Positions 1-6,728 of a stretch of 48,060 bases of DNA are shown in pieces; position 1 is the stretch's first letter; each line of letters starts with the position of its first letter. A program made the translations under genes and the position numbers. The stretch spans positions 1 through 48,060 of the forward strand of contig JALCRV010000015.1 in NCBI GenBank assembly GCA_022652945.1. The letters are read 5' to 3'. The stretch is from Bacilli bacterium (lineage in GTDB: Bacteria > Bacillota_I > Bacilli_A > RFN20 > CAG-288). A model generated the notes under the pieces. It was not told the origin of the DNA, did no database searches, and saw only the letters and a list, made by a program, of their open reading frames with translations.

Positions 1-45
1 GTCATATATATCGAGCCTTGTCTTAGGCTTATTGCCACTTTTCAT
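1..45 (-). CDS. possible start of a gene running off the left edge
   Basis: On the minus strand an ATG at 45-43 follows an AAAGGA ribosome-binding-like stretch and opens a frame of 15 codons (MKSGNKPKTRLDIYD) with no stop before the window ends. Only the short polar N-terminus is visible, so no family can be named. The call rests on the start context alone and could be chance. Confidence 0.3.
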   Translation of the reverse strand, partial: MKSGNKPKTRLDIYD

Positions 46-196
46 ATGATTTTTCCTTTCTTGAGTGGCGGAGATTATTTGATTATATATGAAAGATCGA
101 ATGTTTCATTCTATTTGTCATCTAACGTATTTCATTCTAAGGAGCAAATTAACATCAACCCGTTTGAAAAAACTAGATTTTTAATAAGGCATATCA

Positions 197-202
197 TATA
201 AT
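197..202 (+). promoter_or_regulatory. possible -10 box for tRNA-Ser
   Basis: A perfect TATAAT lies 13 bases before the tRNA acceptor stem, a suitable distance for a stable-RNA promoter. No convincing -35 hexamer sits 16-18 bases upstream (TTGAAA at 164-169 is too far). Confidence 0.4.
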
Positions 203-215
203 AGAAAAGCGGTTT

Positions 216-304
216 GGAGGAATACCCAAGAGGCTGAAGGGGCGGGCTTGGAAAGCTCGTAGGGGGTAATACCCGCAAGAGTTCAAATCTCTTTTCCTCC
301 GCCA
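216..304 (+). tRNA. tRNA-Ser (anticodon GGA)
   Basis: An 89-base type II tRNA. The acceptor strand GGAGGAA (216-222) pairs with TTCCTCC (294-300), followed by discriminator G and an encoded CCA (302-304). The anticodon stem CGGGC/GCTCG encloses the loop TTGGAAA, giving anticodon GGA, which reads UCC and UCU serine codons. A long variable arm (AGGGGGTAATACCC) and a T arm with GTTCAAATC are present, as expected for tRNA-Ser. It is followed directly by a terminator, so it is a single-gene transcript. Confidence 0.95.
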
Positions 305-315
305 TCTGCCAAAAT

Positions 316-340
316 AGCTCGCTTCGGCGAGCTTTTTTTG
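316..340 (+). terminator. Rho-independent terminator of tRNA-Ser
   Basis: A 7-bp stem AGCTCGC/GCGAGCT with a TTCG tetraloop is followed by a run of T. It sits 12 bases after the tRNA CCA end. Confidence 0.9.
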
Positions 341-464
341 TATTTTAAAATAAATATGTTTACGTTCTGTCTGCTTTCTCTTTTCCCTTCCCTTTCTTAA
401 AAAAACCGCTTAGTTTAATTCCTCTTGAAATTAAGATAGAATATCACCTAAAGGAGGGCTGAAG

Positions 465-1016
465 ATGAAAGAATCCCTTTTAATCACCGGATTTAAACCG
501 TTTCTTTCTAACGAAATAAATCCTTCTGAGCTTCTTATTGAAAAATTAGAAAAGCTCGGCTACAACTGTCTGCTTCTCGATGTCAGTTACCAGGAAGCTG
601 ATGAAAAGATAAATCAGGACTATCTAAGTAAATTAGGTATCAGGAAAATCCTGAGTTTCGGTCTAGCCGCCTCTCGAGAACAGATGACCATCGAAGAATT
701 CGCTTATAACGAAATCAATCAAAAGACCAAAGATAACCGCCAGTTTATTCCTTCTTCCTCTTTTATCGTCGAAGGAGGCAAAGAAACCTTACGGACCTCT
801 TATAATCCAGATTATCTAGTAAATATGTTAAATAAAGAAGGCTTTCAGGCTTCCTTAAGCGCGGACCCGGGACGTTATTTATGTAACTACGTCTATTATA
901 AATCCCTCGAAGCGCTCGCCGGAAGCGCCTTATTCGTCCATCTGCCGCCGATGAGAAAACCCACGGATCTTGATAATTATCTCTCCGCCGCTTTGCTTCT
1001 AATTAAAGACTTATAA
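465..1016 (+). CDS. pcp: pyroglutamyl-peptidase I (peptidase C15)
   Basis: A cytosolic cysteine peptidase that removes N-terminal pyroglutamate from peptides. The 183-residue protein opens with the family's ITGFKPF motif (residues 7-13). The catalytic cysteine C140 lies in GRYLCNYVYYKSL, and H159 in the segment LFVHLPP is the expected histidine. The acidic catalytic residue is probably E77 or E78 in TIEEFAYNE; in characterised enzymes it lies in an ERVAIN-like segment, so this part is diverged. At 183 residues it is slightly shorter than the usual 200-215. An AAGGAGG site 8 bases before ATG fixes the start. It stands alone between the tRNA terminator and a convergent gene. Confidence 0.9.
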   Translation: MKESLLITGFKPFLSNEINPSELLIEKLEKLGYNCLLLDVSYQEADEKINQDYLSKLGIRKILSFGLAASREQMTIEEFAYNEINQKTKDNRQFIPSSSFIVEGGKETLRTSYNPDYLVNMLNKEGFQASLSADPGRYLCNYVYYKSLEALAGSALFVHLPPMRKPTDLDNYLSAALLLIKDL

Positions 1017-1042
1017 AAAATGCCCCAATCAAGGGGCATTTT
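1015..1042. terminator. bidirectional terminator between convergent genes
   Basis: AAAATGCCCC (1017-1026) and GGGGCATTTT (1033-1042) form a 10-bp stem with a 6-base loop. A and T runs on both flanks let it work for pcp on the plus strand and for the unknown gene at 1046 on the minus strand. Confidence 0.85.
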
Positions 1043-1045
1043 CAG

Positions 1046-1540
1046 TTATTCAGCTTTCTTCTCTGCGGGAGGGAGAGGACCTTTATCAGCCTCAGCCTTC
1101 GGCGGGACCGGAGCGGAAGAAGGGACTTCTTTAGGTAAAGCCACCTGATTGGCTTTCGCTTCCGCGATAGCCTTTTCTTCCTTCACACGATCTTCTTCAA
1201 GCAACTGATGTAACCTAGCTTCCTGCACCGAACGCCGCGCGGCATCTTTTTCATACCGGTTAGCAAAATGGTTGATGAAAGCGAGGAAGAAACACATAGC
1301 GATCAGACAGATGACAGCTCCCATAATGCGGAAATCAGCCATCTTGGACCATCCCATGGTCTTGGAGAAAGCCTTCTGCGCATTATAAAGGTCGTTATAA
1401 GTGATCTTGCCCGGGCCGTTAAAGGCGATAACGCCTAAAACGCAAAGGACCAGACCACCGAGCCAAATAAGGCCGCAAAAGGAATAGGCTACGGTCTCTT
1501 TGATGCGATCTTTCTTTTGTCTTTCAGCTAAACTTGCCAT
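1046..1540 (-). CDS. unknown two-helix membrane protein with charged coiled tail
   Basis: A 164-residue protein that I do not recognise. It has a short basic N-terminus (MASLAERQKKDRIK), two hydrophobic segments (about residues 18-40 and 70-92) and then a charged, probably helical stretch rich in E, A, R and K (about 93-130). It ends in a Pro/Ala/Lys/Glu tail (about 135-164). An AGAGGT site precedes the ATG. It follows the 338-residue gene by 14 bases on the same strand, so the two are probably co-transcribed and may act together. It ends at a strong bidirectional terminator. No catalytic motif is visible. Confidence 0.6.
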   Translation of the reverse strand: MASLAERQKKDRIKETVAYSFCGLIWLGGLVLCVLGVIAFNGPGKITYNDLYNAQKAFSKTMGWSKMADFRIMGAVICLIAMCFFLAFINHFANRYEKDAARRSVQEARLHQLLEEDRVKEEKAIAEAKANQVALPKEVPSSAPVPPKAEADKGPLPPAEKKAE

Positions 1541-1554
1541 TTTAACCTCTACAA

Positions 1555-2571
1555 TTACTTATTATCAGCGTCTTTCTTCTCTTCGACAGGCTTAGCCTCC
1601 GGAGCGGCAGCGGCCGCAGTCTCAGTGGTGGAAGCCTGTTGTTTTTCCATCAGCTTCTTTTCGTATTCGGCGAGTTCGGTAAAGATCTTGTTAAAGACCT
1701 TAAGCCAAGCATCACGGTAGCCCGGGATCACCGGAGCGAAAATCAATTCGAAGGACTTCATCGCATCCTGCATCTTCATGCCTTCAGCGAGTTTCTTGGA
1801 ACCATCGAAATAATGGAAATCTTCAGCCATTCTATCGACCGAATCCAGGAAGATGACATCCTTGGACTTATTGTGCTGACGGAGGAAATTGAAGAAGCCG
1901 ATAACTCTGCTCATTTCGTTAGAAATGAAAGCGCAGGACGGATCGACTTTCGGATCGAAACCAGGCTTGGTGGAAGGATCGATGCCGTTCTTTTCTCTTT
2001 CAGCAGCGATATAAGAACGGACAGCGTTATTGAATTCGGCGAACTTCATGACAAAGACAGTTCCGCAGGCACGGAAAGCGACCGAGCGATAGAAAGGATC
2101 ATCGACGGTCATCAGCTGATCGAAATCGCCTTCCAGAGTCCCCTCTTTCTCGAAGGAATTACGGAAGCCGATGCAGATATCGGAAAGGGTCTCGTGTAAG
2201 CCGACGATATAATCCATCAGCTGCAGGAGCAAACTAGTCTCAACCACGACCTTATCGTGATCGATTTTGACAATCGTGGATTCTGCGCCGTAGACATCGT
2301 TGACGAAATCGCGGACTTGGCCGGAGATACGGTCGCCGATCGAAACATCGCCATCGGTTCCATCCGGATTCTTGACCATAGCCTTATTGTTAAGGCAGAA
2401 CAGAGCGAAAGGAGAATTCTCTGCGACAAGGTGAGTGATCATTTCCTTTCTCTGTTTATAAACATCTACGCTATAGCCTTTTTCACCCGGGGGCAGAAGG
2501 TATTCCATCGTATCCCTGATGATGGCGCTAAGCTCATAGATAGCCATAACATAGCGGGTTTGTTCGTTCAT
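1555..2571 (-). CDS. unknown mostly helical cytoplasmic protein
   Basis: A 338-residue protein without signal peptide or membrane helix and without a family I recognise. The composition suggests a mostly alpha-helical fold, with only a few short segments that look like strands. The last 35 residues form a low-complexity tail (TTETAAAAAPEAKPVEEKKD) that resembles the tail of ribosomal protein L28 in this window. The start is supported by GGAGGAA 10 bases upstream. It is the first gene of a two-gene unit with the small membrane protein that follows. The real gene is on the minus strand; overlapping plus-strand frames lack ribosome sites. Confidence 0.6.
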   Translation of the reverse strand: MNEQTRYVMAIYELSAIIRDTMEYLLPPGEKGYSVDVYKQRKEMITHLVAENSPFALFCLNNKAMVKNPDGTDGDVSIGDRISGQVRDFVNDVYGAESTIVKIDHDKVVVETSLLLQLMDYIVGLHETLSDICIGFRNSFEKEGTLEGDFDQLMTVDDPFYRSVAFRACGTVFVMKFAEFNNAVRSYIAAEREKNGIDPSTKPGFDPKVDPSCAFISNEMSRVIGFFNFLRQHNKSKDVIFLDSVDRMAEDFHYFDGSKKLAEGMKMQDAMKSFELIFAPVIPGYRDAWLKVFNKIFTELAEYEKKLMEKQQASTTETAAAAAPEAKPVEEKKDADNK

Positions 2572-2606
2572 CTTAAATTTATTCCTCCATGAATAATATC
2601 TTAAGT

Positions 2607-2612
2607 ATTATA
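2607..2612 (-). promoter_or_regulatory. -10 box for the two-gene unknown unit
   Basis: On the minus strand a perfect TATAAT lies 35 bases before the start codon at 2571. The sequence 17 bases upstream (TAGATT) is only a weak -35 match. Confidence 0.4.
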
Positions 2613-2638
2613 ACTCAACGTTTTCAACTAATCTACAC

Positions 2639-3502
2639 CTAGTTTTTCCCATCGAGAAGCTTACCATCCTTGCTAAGGATGAACGGCCTGATATCCGAAA
2701 CAGAATGAATGACATACTTCGCCTTATCTTTGACTTCCTTATCTCCGCTATCCATCCAAAAAGAAAAAGGAAAATTTTCAAACATCGTAGCGTCGTTAAA
2801 AGAATCCCCGGCGACCGCTACCTCATCGATTTCAATGCCTTCTAAGGCGATATATTCTTTTAAAGTCCGGGCTTTATTGATCCCGGGAGCTGTGATTTCC
2901 AGACATTGGTGAGCTTCATTTATCGTAATCTTTCCCTTGAATTTATCAGCGATCGATAATAAGGCTTCGTGGCTTCTTTTAGTCGCCTTGGCGGATAAGC
3001 CGAAAACCGGCATTACCTTATAGACCGGACGGTTAGCGATCGAGTCGATAAAAGCTGTCTCGGAAGGAATGTATTTCTCCCCGTAATTAAAATTTAGCAA
3101 GTTAAGCATAACCGCCAACAAGGAAACGATCTTTCCCATGTTGGTCGGAGCGATCTTGATCCGATCGGTATCATCGAATAAAAGCCAGCCGATAATCCCG
3201 TAAGCAGAACGAGTGGAAATATATAATTCCATCAGATCCTTCCGATCGATCGGATGGGATTCAACCATCTTCCCGCCTTCATAGACGTAAGCTCCGTTGC
3301 AACCTAATAACGCCACATCGCTCTTCAGATGGGTATTGACCTTATCCGCCGCTCTTTTCGAACGTCCGGTCACAAGGACGACTTTACCGCCGGCGGAAGC
3401 AAAATCTTCGAGCAAACGTTTGTTGGCTCTTGTCATCATCCTTATTCTTCTTTTCGGCTGGAATAAGGTTCCATCGCAATCGGTCGCTAATAATTTAATC
3501 AT
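2639..3502 (-). CDS. Cof-type HAD-IIB family phosphatase
   Basis: A 287-residue haloacid-dehalogenase superfamily hydrolase of the Cof/IIB subfamily, which usually removes phosphate from small phosphorylated metabolites. Motif I is DCDGT with nucleophile D8 and acid D10. Motif II is the threonine in VLVTGRS (about residue 45). The cap domain follows, and motif IV is GDSFNDATMFE near residue 240. The substrate cannot be told from sequence. The start at MIKLLATDCDG has AGGA 7 bases upstream. It lies 32 bases after the ApbE-like gene on the same strand and is probably in its transcript; the pairing with a flavin enzyme makes a flavin phosphate one possible substrate, but that is only a guess. 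Confidence 0.85.
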   Translation of the reverse strand: MIKLLATDCDGTLFQPKRRIRMMTRANKRLLEDFASAGGKVVLVTGRSKRAADKVNTHLKSDVALLGCNGAYVYEGGKMVESHPIDRKDLMELYISTRSAYGIIGWLLFDDTDRIKIAPTNMGKIVSLLAVMLNLLNFNYGEKYIPSETAFIDSIANRPVYKVMPVFGLSAKATKRSHEALLSIADKFKGKITINEAHQCLEITAPGINKARTLKEYIALEGIEIDEVAVAGDSFNDATMFENFPFSFWMDSGDKEVKDKAKYVIHSVSDIRPFILSKDGKLLDGKN

Positions 3503-3534
3503 CTTTCAATCCTATAAGAATCACTTAAGTAAGT

Positions 3535-5037
3535 TTAAGAGATCTTACTCATGGTCGTAATCGAATCAAAAGTATAGGAAGTCGGGTAAAGATCCTTAGC
3601 AAACTTGAACTCATCGAAGATCGCTTCCTCTGCGTAGCAGGTTGTCTTTTTTCCGCTTGAAGAAGGATCGTTAACCAGATAGAAAGAATTGATATTCTGC
3701 CCCGGATAAGCCTCAGAGATCGTCTTTAATAAGCTTTCCGCTTCCTCGACCGAATCCGTATTCATCAAAGAGGTCGTAATCATATCCGCCAGACCGGAAT
3801 CATTCATCAAAACCGAAGTCGCAGCAAAATAGGAATGCGAATAGCCGGGGGTGGAAGAAGAAGCATCGATAATATGGCATCTTAAAAGGTAACTGCCATC
3901 GCTCTGCTTCACGTAATAATACTGGTTATAATAGCCCGAAGTGGACATATTAAAGGTCCCATCAGCTTGCAAAACCAAATCGGAGGAATTCAGATTCAAA
4001 TCGGCATAAAACCCTTCGCGGCTGGCTTCGTAATAATAAGGATTAGCGATCGTCAGATTCCAGCCCGTCCCATCGGGTTTACCCGAATTGCACTTTACCG
4101 AAGAAGCTCCGGAATTGATTAAAAAGGACTTTTCAGGATACTTATCAGCGAAAAGCTCGGTCGCCTCGCCCTTGCCAAAACCACCTAAAGTCAAAGAAGG
4201 CTTTCCTAAATCGATTCCGAAAGACTTAGCGGCGGACACGATATTTTTCGCTTCATCGGTGGCCAGATAGTCATCGATTCTCTTGATCGGCAAAAAAGAA
4301 ACGCCGCGGGTCGTTTCATTGAAAGTCAAAGAAGAAACCAACTCCTCAGGAGTCGGAGTCGTCTTCACCCCGTGGGCAATCCAGGTCTTCGGCGGATCGA
4401 TAAAGATCACCCTCCGCTGATTTTCACTATCTATAAAGCACTGTTTCATCTCGTCGGTATAGGAATCATCGTAAGTGATCGAAGCTGAAATATAACTATC
4501 CCAGATCGAGGAGAGATTCCCAATCCCGATATTGAATTTTCCCTTGACGGTCGAGCAGAAACTCACCGCTTCTTTTAAAGCGGTAAAGAGTTCTTGATCC
4601 AAAATGACTTCTTTCCCGCTGCCATAGGAATCATTAAGGACTTTGACGTTATTGATTAAGCCATTATCGTCGCAGTAATTATTATGGCGATCGAATAAGG
4701 CGTGATAACGTTGGAAAGCATCGGAAAAGGATTCTTCAAAAGCGGTATCCCGGCTGGCGGCAGAGCTGCCTGTGGGATAAGCAACGTAATATTTAATCAC
4801 CGCGGAGGTATCAAAAGGATCCACCGTATAGGTGGTTCCGACTTTTTTGACCCCGTTCTCATCGGAAATATGGACCTTTCCTTGGTAGGGAGTAATTAAA
4901 GCAGCCTGGGAGGTGTAGGTCATATAAGAAAAGGCGGAAGCGGAAGAATTCGACTGGGAAGAAGAAACAATCCCGCACGAAGAAAGAAGACTCGATAAGA
5001 CGATTAAGAGATAAGCCTTCTTCAGATGTTTATTCAT
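3535..5037 (-). CDS. apbE: ApbE-like FAD:protein FMN transferase, lipoprotein
   Basis: ApbE enzymes attach FMN from FAD to threonine in proteins such as RnfG and RnfD on the outer face of the membrane. The protein has a lipoprotein signal (basic start, hydrophobic stretch, SLLSSC with lipidated C21). ApbE landmarks appear in order: the early segment ending in FNIGIGNLSSIWD, then LTLGGFGKGEATE (family GGIAKGYAVD), INSGASSVKCNSG, then MSTSGYYNQYY, and LADMITTSL (family aDalsTal). The usual HHIIDPRTG is changed to CHIIDASSSTPG. At 500 residues it is longer than the usual 330-350, with extra sequence around 190-260. It has its own promoter. The RNF operon 5 kb away holds the likely substrates. 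Confidence 0.8.
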   Translation of the reverse strand: MNKHLKKAYLLIVLSSLLSSCGIVSSSQSNSSASAFSYMTYTSQAALITPYQGKVHISDENGVKKVGTTYTVDPFDTSAVIKYYVAYPTGSSAASRDTAFEESFSDAFQRYHALFDRHNNYCDDNGLINNVKVLNDSYGSGKEVILDQELFTALKEAVSFCSTVKGKFNIGIGNLSSIWDSYISASITYDDSYTDEMKQCFIDSENQRRVIFIDPPKTWIAHGVKTTPTPEELVSSLTFNETTRGVSFLPIKRIDDYLATDEAKNIVSAAKSFGIDLGKPSLTLGGFGKGEATELFADKYPEKSFLINSGASSVKCNSGKPDGTGWNLTIANPYYYEASREGFYADLNLNSSDLVLQADGTFNMSTSGYYNQYYYVKQSDGSYLLRCHIIDASSSTPGYSHSYFAATSVLMNDSGLADMITTSLMNTDSVEEAESLLKTISEAYPGQNINSFYLVNDPSSSGKKTTCYAEEAIFDEFKFAKDLYPTSYTFDSITTMSKIS

Positions 5038-5067
5038 TCTTCCTTCTTCCTTTTCTAAGTGCTCTTT

Positions 5068-5096
5068 ATTTTACCCTGAAGACAGTAAGTTGACAA
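5068..5096 (-). promoter_or_regulatory. sigma-A-type promoter of the ApbE-HAD unit
   Basis: On the minus strand TTGTCA (5096-5091) and TAAAAT (5073-5068) are separated by exactly 17 bases, 31 bases before the start codon at 5037. Confidence 0.65.
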
Positions 5097-5120
5097 TATC
5101 GAAAAAATAGTCTTAAAAGA

Positions 5121-5152
5121 ATCAAAAAGGCGGGTTGGGCTCAACCCGCCTT
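5121..5152 (-). terminator. Rho-independent terminator after hpf
   Basis: A 10-bp stem AAGGCGGGTT/AACCCGCCTT with a 6-base loop is followed on the minus strand by TTTTTGATT. It lies 17 bases after the hpf stop and separates hpf from the ApbE promoter. Confidence 0.9.
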
Positions 5153-5169
5153 GGCTAAACTAATAACAG

Positions 5170-5718
5170 CTACTCGTCTAACTCGATCAGACCGAAATCG
5201 CCTTCTTCTCTCTTATAAAGGACGCAGCGTTTCTGAGTCTTCGAATCGATATAGATAAAAAACGAGTGATCTAGCGCTTCCATCCTCGTCAGGGCCTCAG
5301 AAGCATCCATCGGAGTCAGGAGAATCTTCTTTTTCTTAACGATCTTATCGATATCTTCATTTTCGCTAGGATCATCTTCCAGCATCTCAAGTCTCATATC
5401 TTCGGCCAAGGAATTTTTCTTGCTCTTAGCGTTGATCAGCTGAGTCTTCATCTTTCTCATCTGCTTCTCCAGCTTATCCATCGCCAGATCGATCGCCTCG
5501 TAAGCATCGGAAGCCTGAACCTTAGCTCTTAAATCTGTCTCTTTAGAATGTATATTGATTTCCACGGTCTGATCCAAATGGCCGACGGAGAAAGTCACGA
5601 CGCATCTGACAGGATAATCGGAGTTGAAGTACTTCTCAAAATACGAGATCTTTTTAATGGCAGCTGACCTCATCGCGGGCGTCACTTCGATCCCACGGCC
5701 GACAATCTGATACTCCAT
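5170..5718 (-). CDS. hpf: ribosome hibernation promoting factor, long form
   Basis: Binds the 30S decoding region and dimerises 70S ribosomes into inactive 100S particles in starved cells. The N-terminal domain (about 1-100, starting MEYQIVGRGIEVT) is the YfiA/RaiA fold. A charged linker is followed by the C-terminal dimerisation domain (about 122-182, with ILLTPMDASEALTRME and a conserved FFIYIDS). At 182 residues it matches the Gram-positive long form. I chose ATG at 5718 because AAAGGAG lies just upstream; a longer frame from TTG at 5736 would place that site inside the gene. It has its own promoter, a leader hairpin and a terminator. Confidence 0.93.
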   Translation of the reverse strand: MEYQIVGRGIEVTPAMRSAAIKKISYFEKYFNSDYPVRCVVTFSVGHLDQTVEINIHSKETDLRAKVQASDAYEAIDLAMDKLEKQMRKMKTQLINAKSKKNSLAEDMRLEMLEDDPSENEDIDKIVKKKKILLTPMDASEALTRMEALDHSFFIYIDSKTQKRCVLYKREEGDFGLIELDE

Positions 5719-5736
5719 ATCAATTTCTCCTTTCAA

Positions 5737-5754
5737 GGGAGGATTTCCCCTCCC
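5737..5754 (-). promoter_or_regulatory. leader hairpin just before the hpf ribosome site
   Basis: GGGAGG (5737-5742) and CCTCCC (5749-5754) can form a 6-bp stem with a 6-base loop in the hpf mRNA, ending 3 bases before AAAGGAG. The CCTCCC arm could also pair with the ribosome site, so it may affect translation. Confidence 0.4.
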
Positions 5755-5768
5755 TCTCTTCTACTTTT

Positions 5769-5777
5769 ATTATAGCA
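5769..5777 (-). promoter_or_regulatory. extended -10 promoter of hpf
   Basis: The minus strand reads TGCTATAAT, an extended -10 element, about 50 bases before the hpf start. The -35 region is weak. The same 9-mer occurs before rnfC, gpmI and ispD. Confidence 0.6.
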
Positions 5778-5802
5778 TCTAAATAGCTTTGATAAAGGAT
5801 TT

Positions 5803-5838
5803 TGACTTAAAAAATCCCCGCTTGGTAGCGGGGAGGAT
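5803..5838 (-). terminator. Rho-independent terminator after speB
   Basis: On the minus strand CCCCGC and GCGGGG form a GC-rich stem around TACCAA and are followed by ATTTTTTAAG. It ends the metK-speA-speB transcript. Confidence 0.85.
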
Positions 5839-5852
5839 TCATCTTTTAAATA

Positions 5853-6728
5853 TTACTCGTGAGAATGGAGCAGAAGCACCATTTCCCTGACGGCCTTGCA
5901 GGCCACCTGCGCAGAGACCCTGGACGGATCGTAATCCGGGGAAAGCTCGACGCAATCAGCACCCACCAGATTATTCAAACCTCTCATCGTCAAGAAAGCA
6001 TCTTCCAGTTCCTTAAAGGTCAGCCCTCCGGCTTCCGGAGTCCCGGTGCCCGGGAAAATCGAAGGATCGAGGCAATCCAGATCGACGGTCAGATAGACCG
6101 GCTTATCCTTCAAAGCCTCCACCGCTTCCTTAAGCCCATTAGTATCGAAAAGATGCTGATGGATATGAGTCTTCGCCCATTCAAACTCTTCTTTATCGCC
6201 CGAGCGGATGCCAAACTGATAAAGCGTCCCGCCCTGAAGCATATCGAAGCACTTTCTTAAAACGGTCGCATGGGAGAGCTTTCTTCCGAGGAATTCTTCT
6301 CTTAAATCCGTATGCGCATCGAAATGGATGATATTCAGATCCGGGTATTTTTTCACATACTCGCGGATTGTTCCGTAGGTAACAAGATGTTCCCCGCCGA
6401 TCATCATCGTCTTCTTACCATCGCGGAGAATAAGCTTCGTGACTCTGGAAATCTCATTAAGATCTTTTTCCACATCGCCCATCGCGAGATTAAGATCCCC
6501 GATATCGCAGGTCTTGAAATCCTTCAGATCGAGATCGAAATAAGGTGAATACCATTCGATGCCAATCGAATCGTTGCGGATGGCCGGACCCGCAAAACGG
6601 GTCCCCGGCTTAAAGGAACAGGTTGCATCCATCGGTGAAGAGAAAATCACCACCGAAGCGTCCTTATACTCGCTATCGCACGACTGAAAGACCGAAAGAT
6701 TTCTCTGAAAACGATTTTTAGATGTCAT
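5853..6728 (-). CDS. speB: agmatinase (ureohydrolase family)
   Basis: Hydrolyses agmatine to putrescine and urea, using two manganese ions. The metal ligands are all visible: H114 in GGEHLVTY, D137, H139 and D141 in HFDAHTD, and D216 and D218 in TVDLDCLDPS. At 291 residues it matches Bacillus SpeB. I place the start at ATG 6728 because GGAGGAG lies 9 bases upstream; a longer frame to 6815 lies inside speA and has no ribosome site. The start overlaps the end of speA by 11 bases, which indicates translational coupling. The upstream neighbour is the decarboxylase that would make its substrate, supporting agmatinase over arginase or formiminoglutamase. Confidence 0.9.
   Translation of the reverse strand: MTSKNRFQRNLSVFQSCDSEYKDASVVIFSSPMDATCSFKPGTRFAGPAIRNDSIGIEWYSPYFDLDLKDFKTCDIGDLNLAMGDVEKDLNEISRVTKLILRDGKKTMMIGGEHLVTYGTIREYVKKYPDLNIIHFDAHTDLREEFLGRKLSHATVLRKCFDMLQGGTLYQFGIRSGDKEEFEWAKTHIHQHLFDTNGLKEAVEALKDKPVYLTVDLDCLDPSIFPGTGTPEAGGLTFKELEDAFLTMRGLNNLVGADCVELSPDYDPSRVSAQVACKAVREMVLLLHSHE

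Noticed and set aside
1639-2592. plus-strand coding regions opposite the 338-residue gene
   Set aside because: Long frames occur there, but they have no ribosome sites and no family resemblance, and they mirror a minus-strand gene with a good start context.
5719-5736. TTG start of hpf at 5736
   Set aside because: It would put the AAAGGAG ribosome site inside the gene; ATG 5718 matches the family N-terminus.
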